DNA from: Planctomycetota bacterium
GTDB lineage: Bacteria; Planctomycetota; Planctomycetia; Pirellulales; Pirellulaceae
Length of the DNA stretch: 21,478 nt
Direction of reading: 5' to 3'
Assembly: GCA_026692885.1 (NCBI GenBank)
Contig: JAPLNJ010001127.1
Location: forward strand, 1-21,478
Shown: positions 1 through 6,841 of the stretch, one piece after another
How the letters are laid out: every line of letters starts with the position of its first letter
How positions within the stretch are numbered: position 1 is the stretch's first letter
The notes under the pieces: generated by a model
The model's database searches: none
Told to the model about the DNA's origin: nothing
Seen by the model: the letters and a program-made list of their open reading frames with translations, nothing else
Made by a program: the position numbers and the translations under genes

Positions 1-51
1 GGCGGTGACGCTGGCCGTTTCGTGGCCGAGGTCGAGGCCGTCGAGCTGTAA
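1..51 (+). CDS. C-terminal end of an unidentified protein (5' partial)
   Basis: The frame starting at base 1 reads GGDAGRFVAEVEAVEL and then a TAA stop at 49-51. It is followed 22 bases later by a strong terminator-like hairpin, which is the main reason to believe this is the real end of a gene. The residues are too few to name a family. The start lies outside the window. Confidence 0.45.
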   Translation, partial: GGDAGRFVAEVEAVEL

Positions 52-73
52 ACGGCCTGTATTGTCAGAGTTC

Positions 74-109
74 AACGCCCCCGAACTCCGGATTGGGTTC
101 GGGAGCGTT
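74..109 (+). terminator. Hairpin terminator after the partial gene
   Basis: The left arm AACGCCCCCGAAC (74-86) pairs with the right arm GTTCGGGAGCGTT (97-109). This gives 12 of 13 base pairs with one C-A mismatch and a 10-base loop. The bases after it (CTGTTGG) are only partly T-rich. It sits between the plus-strand stop at 51 and the end of the minus-strand kinase gene at 221, so it could serve both converging transcripts. Its stem starts with the same ten bases as the hairpin at 17285-17322. Confidence 0.6.
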
Positions 110-220
110 CTGTTGGGTGCCGGTCGAGGCCAACCTCGATGCTTATCTGGGCGGAATATGGCGAAGCCGTGACGATCCTGCAGACGACGCGACTGCGGCA
201 GGTGCAGCCGTGCGTTCTTG

Positions 221-2572
221 TCACTTCTTTTCCTGTTTCGAGTCTCGCAAGTGTCCGGTCAGTTCCTCGACTATGCGTTTCCATTCGTCCGGGCTAAAAT
301 CCTCCGGGCGCCTTGGTTCAAATTGCTTGCGACCATTTAGATACTCGTTTATTGCTTCTGTTAATTTCTTCGAGTCAAATACGTCGATCGGCGGGATCAA
401 CGGTGGGTCCGTACGAGCAGGTACTGACGGTCTCGTCGTGGCTGGCTTTGCCGCCTTCGCTGGTGTGGTGGACGAGGCATATTCTTGGAGCCTCTTCGTC
501 TTGTCCGCCAATTCGATGTGCAGCTCTTGGAGCTTCGTCTTCGTGTCCGCCAATTGGACATTTAGCTTCGTCAGCGCCTCCGCCGATGTCTTGGCTTGCG
601 TCTCCAGGGCGGCTCTGTCCTTGGTCAGTTGTTGGACGGTGGCGGTGTGCTGTTTGGCTAATCGCTGGGCTTCCTGCAGCTGTGTCTCCTGACCAGCTGT
701 CTTCGCACGTTCCATCGTCAACAGTTCCTTGGCTCGGTCCAGTAGCTTTCGGTCGGCCAGCCATTGCTGGTTCAGGTCGGAAATCTGTCTCTGCCGCTCG
801 TTCGCCAGCTTCTGCTGCCCGTCGCGTTCGCTAGCCAGTCGCGTGATCTCGCCCTGAAGTTGCTGTTTCTCTTGCTCGATCAATCGAAGAACCTCGACGC
901 TGGTCTTCTCTCGTTCGGCCCGTTCCAAGGGCGTCTCAACTTCCTCCAGCAGCTCGTCCAGCCGCTGCGTGGCATGGCCGTAGTCGCGTTGGACCAGCGA
1001 CCACTCGCCGACCTCCCACGCCTTCTGACCGTCGTCCGCCGAACGGCGGACCGTGTCGAACGCTGGCAGCTCGCGAATACGCTTGCTCACGCTTTCCTCG
1101 AGTCGTTGGTACTGCTGCTGCGAGTCGAACGCCAATACGGCATCGCTGTTGTCTTTGGTCAGCTGAGCGAGTTCCTGCTGAAGATTGTCCAATCGCTTAC
1201 ACGCCTCGTCCGTCTGGCCCCCGCCCAACAGTTCGGTGATCTCCTGGTACGCCTTTTCCGCTGCCCGCTTACGATCCTGGATGAGTTGCGACGCTTCGAC
1301 CCAGCGCATGGCCTGGAGTGCAGTGCCGAGCGCCTCACGTCGCGGATGAGAACGCTCCAGCCCGGCGTTCAGTGCCAGGGATCGCTCCAACAACTGCATC
1401 ATGCGGCGCAGAGTCCCGTCCGCCGCGTACCGTTCGCCCCGGTTCAGTTGGTCGTTCCATTGCTCCTTCAGTTCGTCGACCTCCCGCAACACCGTATCGA
1501 CGGCCGGATGGCTGCGGTACGTCAACCCCTCCGCCTGCTGGTTAAGTACGTTGTACTGAGCCAATGCCACATCCCGCTGCGCTTCGGAGTAACGCTGCCA
1601 GGAGACGGCTGCGACCAGCATGCAGGCTGCCAGCAGGGTGATACTGATCCAAGTCGCTCGTAGACGCTGCGGTCTGCGCACGCGGTAGTCGAACAGGTCT
1701 TCGGCCATCTTCTTGGCCAGTTTGTAACGGTGGCTGGGGTCCCGGAGTCCCCGGACGATAATCCGCGACAGGCTGCGCGGCACATGGGCGTCGTGCAATT
1801 GCTTCTGGCAAGCGGCTAAGTGTCTGGTATCGCCGGAGTAGGCGGCAGCGTTCGACGGTGGGGCTTTACCGGTCAGCACATGCGCCGCGATCATGGTGGC
1901 GGCGAAAATATCGTCTTCCGGCCCGACCTCCTTTTCCCCGCGAACCTGTTCGCCGGGCGAGTACCCCGCGTTGCCTCCAGTATTACGTAACGTCGTGTGC
2001 CGTGTCGATCTCGTGATTTCGCCTGCTTCACCAAAATCGACGAAACGGACTTCGTCGCGGGCGTCGACCAACACGTTGGCGGCCGACAGATCGCGATGCT
2101 CCGTGTTGGCATCGTGCAGCGACTGGACTCCGTACAACAACTTTTCGAGCAGTTCGATTCGTTTGGCCTGTGACGGCTTATGTTCCGCTACGTATTGGTC
2201 GATGGGTTTGCCCTGGATGTATTCCAGGATCAAGAACGGTTGCGCACCGGGCTCGTACCAGGACAGATAGGTTTCCGCAGCGAATCGTTTGGGGAAGTCT
2301 CGTGCCTCGACTGTCTCGGCCTCGCGTTTGAAGCTGGCCAAGATGTCCGAATCTTCGTTGTGGCAGACCTTGATCGCCGCTGGCCGCTTGTTCAGCACGT
2401 GCTCGGCGTACAACACCGTAGCAAAGGCGCCCTGGCCGAGCTTCGATGTGGGCTGGCCCGGCGCAGGCTTGAGCCGGTAACCAAAGCGTTCGATGGCCCC
2501 TCTTGTAGCTGGCCGAATGACATGCTCGTCATCCGCGATGCCCAACGCGGCATTCAAGTTGAATTGGGCCAT
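221..2572 (-). CDS. Transmembrane Hanks-type protein kinase with long coiled-coil tail
   Basis: A 783-residue membrane-bound protein kinase. The kinase domain spans roughly residues 30-300, with glycine-rich loop GQGAFA (46-51), ATP-binding Lys68, helix-C Glu84, catalytic loop HRDLSAAN (159-166) and DFG (179-181). A hydrophobic segment at about 308-325 should anchor it, placing the kinase in the cytoplasm. The remainder is largely helical, with charged coiled coil at about 545-700, a Pro/Thr-rich linker and a conserved-looking C-terminal tail of about 55 residues. The catalytic loop has Ser where Ser/Thr kinases normally have Lys, so it resembles the tyrosine-kinase HRDLAARN type. The usual APE motif reads SPGEQ. 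AGAGGTG lies a few bases before the ATG. It is the last gene of a minus-strand trio, 95 bases after the sigma factor gene. The substrate is unknown. Confidence 0.88.
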   Translation of the reverse strand: MAQFNLNAALGIADDEHVIRPATRGAIERFGYRLKPAPGQPTSKLGQGAFATVLYAEHVLNKRPAAIKVCHNEDSDILASFKREAETVEARDFPKRFAAETYLSWYEPGAQPFLILEYIQGKPIDQYVAEHKPSQAKRIELLEKLLYGVQSLHDANTEHRDLSAANVLVDARDEVRFVDFGEAGEITRSTRHTTLRNTGGNAGYSPGEQVRGEKEVGPEDDIFAATMIAAHVLTGKAPPSNAAAYSGDTRHLAACQKQLHDAHVPRSLSRIIVRGLRDPSHRYKLAKKMAEDLFDYRVRRPQRLRATWISITLLAACMLVAAVSWQRYSEAQRDVALAQYNVLNQQAEGLTYRSHPAVDTVLREVDELKEQWNDQLNRGERYAADGTLRRMMQLLERSLALNAGLERSHPRREALGTALQAMRWVEASQLIQDRKRAAEKAYQEITELLGGGQTDEACKRLDNLQQELAQLTKDNSDAVLAFDSQQQYQRLEESVSKRIRELPAFDTVRRSADDGQKAWEVGEWSLVQRDYGHATQRLDELLEEVETPLERAEREKTSVEVLRLIEQEKQQLQGEITRLASERDGQQKLANERQRQISDLNQQWLADRKLLDRAKELLTMERAKTAGQETQLQEAQRLAKQHTATVQQLTKDRAALETQAKTSAEALTKLNVQLADTKTKLQELHIELADKTKRLQEYASSTTPAKAAKPATTRPSVPARTDPPLIPPIDVFDSKKLTEAINEYLNGRKQFEPRRPEDFSPDEWKRIVEELTGHLRDSKQEKK
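484..555 (-). repeat. 42-base tandem repeat inside the kinase coiled coil
   Basis: Two near-identical 30-base blocks lie at 484-513 and 526-555, offset by 42 bases, which is exactly 14 codons or two heptads. They encode LADTKTKLQE and LADKTKRLQE. The likely origin is a small in-frame duplication that lengthened the coiled coil without breaking its register. Confidence 0.6.
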
Positions 2573-2667
2573 ACTGACACCTCTTGGTAAAATGCATCGG
2601 GCTTGCCCGGGGGATCATTGCGGACGTTCTGACCATCAGGGGGGCATGGCGTAAAATGGTGACACAC

Positions 2668-3303
2668 CTAAACCGAGAGCCGTCGATGAAGTTCCTCGAA
2701 TGCCTCGGCTCGGAGCCGATAGAATTCGCTCGTGGAAATCCCCAAGTCGCGTTCGATGGCATCCCGTTCATCGCCTGACACGTACTGGCGTTGGATCAGT
2801 TCTGCGAACCGACGAAGCCGTTCGTCCGACCCTGCGTCCCAGGTCGCTACCTGATCTAAAACTTCCGCGTATCGCAATTCGGGACCATCTTGCTGCAACT
2901 CGCGTTGGCGTTCTTCAACGAGAAACTCCAGCATTTCTTCGTCGCATGGTCTCTCGTGCTTGGCGTGACGAAAGTGATCGTTCAGGAGATTGGTCATCGC
3001 ACGGGCCGAGTACCTGCGGAGATCCTGAGCAGTCTCCAATTTGGCCAGCGTATCCGAGAATCGCCCTAGGACCTTGACGAAGAACTCGTTCAACTGTTCC
3101 GTGAATCGCGTGCTGGCATGGCATGCATCCATTAACGTGCCATAGCGGCGGAAGAACTGTGGCCGCAAGGCGGTGTACAGGTGCCGATACACCAAGTCCA
3201 CGATCTCCCGTTCCAGACGTTTCGTTCCGTTGTTCTCGACGCCCGACGTTTGCCTTCGCCGTCGCAGCAAGTCCGCGAGTTTGTCTTCATCCGATTGCGT
3301 CAT
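2668..3303 (-). CDS. ECF-like RNA polymerase sigma factor
   Basis: About 211 residues, starting MTQSDEDK. The N-terminal half resembles sigma region 2: helical, with Arg/Tyr/Phe-rich stretches, then YSARAMTNLLNDHFRHAKH. The C-terminal end, from DAIERDLGISTSEFYRLR to HRRLS, has the form of a region-4 helix-turn-helix. The length fits ECF-type sigma factors. The frame stays open upstream to 3480, but the extra 59 residues are Cys/Pro/Arg-rich and do not look like sigma sequence, so I chose the ATG at 3303. It lies between the coiled-coil protein gene (201-base gap) and the kinase gene (95-base gap) on the same strand. ECF-like sigma factors beside Hanks kinases are common in planctomycetes, so the kinase may control this factor; that link is inference. 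I see no anti-sigma factor gene. Confidence 0.65.
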   Translation of the reverse strand: MTQSDEDKLADLLRRRRQTSGVENNGTKRLEREIVDLVYRHLYTALRPQFFRRYGTLMDACHASTRFTEQLNEFFVKVLGRFSDTLAKLETAQDLRRYSARAMTNLLNDHFRHAKHERPCDEEMLEFLVEERQRELQQDGPELRYAEVLDQVATWDAGSDERLRRFAELIQRQYVSGDERDAIERDLGISTSEFYRLRAEAFEELHRRLSV

Positions 3304-3504
3304 AGCAGCGATTCCTTGGCACTTCGTAGCCGGCCTCCCCAAAGCCGGGCGGAGTACACCCTTCCGTCCCCTGAGTTTTCGAACCCCAAGCCGGATTGGC
3401 AAGCAGTTCGGCCGGTCGCTATCGAGCTGCATGGTTCTGGAGAGCCAAGCTGCACAGGTCGGACACACGCACGCTGGCATTGTACATTTTCCGGCAGGCC
3501 GTTG

Positions 3505-4509
3505 TCATTGCTTCTTGGCGGACTGCTTGGCTTTCTTGGACGCGGCCTCGTCTTCGGGATGGATCGTGATCCGGACCTCGCTGGCGCCGAGACTAGCTTG
3601 TTTCACGGCCTCGGTCACTGTGGCGCCTCCAGAGGCTGCCTCAGCTGCAGTCTCTGGTTCCAGCGATTGTCCGTAAGTCGGCTCCTCCGCACATGCGTCG
3701 TGGTACGTCTTCAGAGCTTCCAGCCGGCTCCAGACGCGACCGAGTTGGTTCTGAGGCCGTGCATCGACAGACGCCAAAGTGCGGCGAGCGCCGTTGCGTG
3801 CCTCCAGTTTCTGGACTTCCTGCTTCAGCCGAACCTCGCTCTGGACGACGTTGGCCGCTGCGGTCTGTTGACCTGCCGTGGCCGAGGAGATCAGGTCGAG
3901 TGTTGCTGCCTCAACCTGAGCCTGCTCGCGGCGACTCTTGAGCACCGCAACCTCCTGGTCTAGCCCCTCCAACGCTGTCCGCATTTCGGCCAGTGCCCGC
4001 TCGCCCTCACTCAGGCTCTTCTGCAACTGCGCCGAGCCGTCACGTTTGATCTCCAATTGCCGCGATTCGCGCTGTTGCTGGGCCATCAAGTCGTCGACCT
4101 CCTTCTGGAAGTCGGCCATTGAGAAGTCGGTGTTGGCGAACCGAACAGTGGTTTTCTGTCCGTCCACGGCTTTTTTCATCACGGGATAGGCTTCGGCAAG
4201 CAAGCGTTGACGGCGAGCTACACACGCCTCCAGTTTGGCGACATCCCTGTGGAGTTGCTCGACTTGGCCGCGTGAGAGATTCAAGTCCACTTGCCGGTCG
4301 ATCAGTTGCTGACGGGCCACGCGCAATTCGTTGTCCATTTTTCGGTCGTGGATGGTGTCTGGGATCTGCTCGGTCAGGTTCTCGACTGTGGTGTCGGCTG
4401 TGGCTCGGCAATAGCCCGTCAGGTCCGAGACCGAGCGGGTGGACACGGCGAACAGGGCGCCCGTAGCGAGCACCCCCGAGCTAGCGACGATCAACAAGTT
4501 CCGCATCAT
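3505..4509 (-). CDS. Membrane-anchored coiled-coil protein of unknown function
   Basis: 334 residues that I cannot assign to a family. An N-terminal hydrophobic segment (about residues 3-23) after MMRN looks like a signal anchor or signal peptide. Residues about 55-245 are charged, Gln/Glu/Arg-rich and heptad-like, typical of a long coiled coil. The tail (about 280-334) is low in complexity and ends in a Lys-rich stretch (SKKAKQSAKKQ). The start is supported by AGGAG seven bases before the first of two adjacent ATG codons. It is the promoter-proximal gene of the minus-strand trio with the sigma factor and coiled-coil kinase. It could therefore be a sensor or scaffold that pairs with the kinase coiled coil outside or at the membrane, but no sequence evidence shows that. 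Confidence 0.7.
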   Translation of the reverse strand: MMRNLLIVASSGVLATGALFAVSTRSVSDLTGYCRATADTTVENLTEQIPDTIHDRKMDNELRVARQQLIDRQVDLNLSRGQVEQLHRDVAKLEACVARRQRLLAEAYPVMKKAVDGQKTTVRFANTDFSMADFQKEVDDLMAQQQRESRQLEIKRDGSAQLQKSLSEGERALAEMRTALEGLDQEVAVLKSRREQAQVEAATLDLISSATAGQQTAAANVVQSEVRLKQEVQKLEARNGARRTLASVDARPQNQLGRVWSRLEALKTYHDACAEEPTYGQSLEPETAAEAASGGATVTEAVKQASLGASEVRITIHPEDEAASKKAKQSAKKQ

Positions 4510-4561
4510 GGTTTGGTCTCCTTGTCGTAACAGTATGGAAGCCGAATCTCACTCATCGGTA

Positions 4562-4586
4562 AACGTTCGGAAGGAGCCACTTTTCC
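4562..4586 (-). promoter_or_regulatory. Possible ECF-type promoter for the signalling operon
   Basis: On the minus strand GGAA (4586-4583) is followed after 17 bases by CGTT (4565-4562), 53 bases before the ATG of the coiled-coil gene. GGAA plus CGT-like elements at this spacing are the general form of ECF promoters, so the operon's own sigma factor could act here. The motifs are short and could be chance. Confidence 0.2.
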
Positions 4587-4648
4587 CAGAATTGCAGAAA
4601 GAAATCTCGTGTCCTCAAGCACGACGCGAATGCACAGGAGAGCAAACC

Positions 4649-4663
4649 CCAAGCGGGGCTTGG
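4649..4663 (-). terminator. Small perfect hairpin between pseudogene and signalling operon
   Basis: CCAAGC and GCTTGG pair perfectly around a 3-base GGG loop. The hairpin lies about 125 bases past the stop of the GH28-like remnant and upstream of the coiled-coil gene, where a terminator would insulate the two. There is no T-run, so this is weak. Confidence 0.25.
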
Positions 4664-4789
4664 AGTTGAGAAAATGGACGAGGCAGCGGACCTCAGTAGC
4701 GCACCGAGATCATCGGTGCCTTGGATCGTGGAGGGGTTGATGGGGAGGAATGCCTGACCGACGATTCACCGATTGAGCCATTGCGACCA

Positions 4790-5607
4790 TTACCTGTCGG
4801 ATCTCACGGTCCCGAAACGCAGGTTCTCAACATGCGAGTTGACGGCAAATCTGGCCTCGCCGGTCGCCGCGATCACCTTGTCGAGGATGCGCAAATCCTC
4901 GAAGGTGACGTCGGCGATCCGATGATCGGCGTCGTGGCCGGTGAGTTCCCACTGCGGAGCATTGCCGACGACGAGACTAACGTCCTTGAATACGACACCA
5001 CGGATGTGGCCGCGTTCCGCATCGTGCCCCCACATGTCCTTGCCGAGCCACAGTCGGACCGCCCGATTCTTGACGTCTTCCAGGCGAATGTTCTCGAACC
5101 GTACGCCGCTGACCGTCCCGGAGTCGGAGACGTGGGCAGCCAGGGACGCGATGCCCAGATCATGGATCACGTCGCAGTCGGCGAACAGGACGTTGGTGAT
5201 AGGACAGCGCGTTTCGTAGGATTGGCAAACAGGTGCAGTGGTCGATCGATGGAGTCGTTCAGTTCGAGCGTCAACAGGCCGGGGCGAGACAACTCGAAGC
5301 GAATCTGGTTGTCCTGGATGATCGGAACGACACCGCCTGAGTTCGGCCGGATCTTGGCTGTGCGGATCGCCCGCGGTGCCGTCACCGTGACCCGCACGGT
5401 GCCGGAGAAGTCAAAGGACGCAAAGGAGGCTGGCCCGCCGTGCAGGACTTCGGCACAGTACACGAACACGGGTTTGCCGTTTGCTTCAAGGGTATAGTCG
5501 GCCGATGCCGGCTCGCCCGCGGGAGCGGGGTAGGCGACCAGGGATGCATCTTCACACAAACCAGTGGCCACCGTGCCGAAGAACGCGATCACGAGCAGTG
5601 TCCTCAT
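4790..5607 (-). pseudogene. GH28-like (polygalacturonase-type) hydrolase with internal deletion and frameshift
   Basis: The 5' end is intact: TAGGAG seven bases before the ATG, a signal peptide (about residues 1-19), and the small N-terminal beta-domain of planctomycete GH28-like proteins, ending in RPLHLFANP (about residue 130). After that the frame runs on for 16 unrelated residues to a stop at 5167. In another frame, starting right at the break near 5205-5218, a right-handed beta-helix tail appears: PITNVLFADCDVIHD, then FENIRLEDV and VTFEDLRIL, ending at a TAA at 4790. Beta-helix tails with repeated 'V.F.d..l' turns are typical of this family. Intact relatives are about twice as long, so the central beta-helix containing the catalytic Asp residues appears lost and the product should be inactive. 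An assembly collapse could look the same. Confidence 0.7.
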
Positions 5608-5689
5608 GGACGAACTCCTACTGAATCATGGCGCCAATTATTCCTGCCGTCACACCTCGCGACCGGACGGCCGCGTTATCCGCATGGTC

Positions 5690-6783
5690 ACGCGCGGGTC
5701 ATGTTCGAGGTGCCCGTCCGGCCGCGTCGCTGCTACCGCGTGACCGGTTGGGTCAAGACGGAAAGCCTTCAGCCCGCCGACCGATTTCAGATCCAAGTAC
5801 TCGCCGGCGAGCGTTCCCTGGCCCCGGTGAGTGTCCGCGTCGAGCCGACGATGGATTGGCATCGATTCACCATTGGTTTCAATAGCCTGCAGTTTGAGCA
5901 GGTGCGGATCTACGCTGGCGTTTGGGGCGGCCGAGACGGACGGTTCTGGCTGGATGGCTTGGGGTTGGAGGAGGTGGCTCTGGCGAACGTGTTGCGCCGA
6001 CCTGGCACTCCTCTGCTGGTACGGGACGCACAGTCCGATACCGCGTATGAGGAAGGCCGAGATTTTGCGACCGTGGCAGATCCGAAGCTGGACTTCCGTT
6101 TCGACCATGACGGGCCGCCGATTCGTTTGCTGTCCGGCGGTCGCCTGCGGGAAGGCCAGAAGCTGCGGGTCAACTACTTCCACGGCATGGCGATTCACGA
6201 CGGCCAAGTGACGGTTTGCATGTCCGAGCCCAAGCTGTACGAGATCTGGCAACGGCAGACGGAACTGATCCACCAGCATCTGGCACCGCGCCGCTGGTTG
6301 TTGAGCATGGATGAGATTCGCGCCGGCGGGTCCTGTGAGGCGTGCCGCTCACGCCAACTCAGCATGGCCCAAATCCTGGGCGACTGCCTGACCCGCCAAT
6401 ATCAGATGATTCGCCGCATGAACCCTGAGGCGGAGGTCTTCGTGTGGTCCGACATGCTCGATCCGCACCACAACGCCCAGGCCAATTACTATCTGGTCGA
6501 GGGCGACTACACGGGGTCCTGGCAGCACGTGCCCAAGGATCTCCGGATTGTGTGTTGGTACTTCGAGAAGCGTCGTGAGAGTCTGGCCCATTTCTCCGCC
6601 CTCGGTTTCCAGACCTTGGCAGGTGCTTACTATGACGGCGACACGCTGGGCAATCCCAAGGGATGGCTGGAAACCCTCGACCGTACGCCCGGCGCGCTGG
6701 GCATCATGTACACCACGTGGCAGAACAAGTACGAGTTGCTGGCGCCGTTTGGAGACCTGGTTTCAGGGAAGCTGCCGCAATGA
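5690..6783 (+). pseudogene. 5'-truncated glycoside-hydrolase-like gene
   Basis: The body from about 5690 reads as a coherent protein. It opens with a beta-sandwich, carbohydrate-binding-like module (RVMFEVPVRP, YRVTGWVKTE, FWLDGLGLEEV), followed by a TIM-barrel-like end with LSMDEIRAGG, VFVWSDMLDPHHNA, GDYTGSW, IVCWYFEKR, AYYDGDTL and MYTTWQNKYE. The Asp-Glu pair in MDEIR recalls the catalytic DE of GH20-like enzymes, but the family is not certain. There is no signal peptide, ribosome binding site or start domain: upstream, the frame runs straight into the divergent GH28-like gene. The first ATG in frame is at 5701, inside the sandwich domain. I infer that the 5' part was deleted. It converges on the DUF4832 gene. 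Confidence 0.6.
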
Positions 6784-6841
6784 ACATGCGCAGACGACAA
6801 TGGATGTCACGACGACAGGTAGCAGGTGAGACTCGCCCCGA

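Noticed and set aside
3304..3480. N-terminal extension of the sigma factor to 3480
   Set aside because: The extra residues are rich in Cys, Pro and Arg, unlike sigma factors, and the ATG at 3303 begins just before the recognisable domain.
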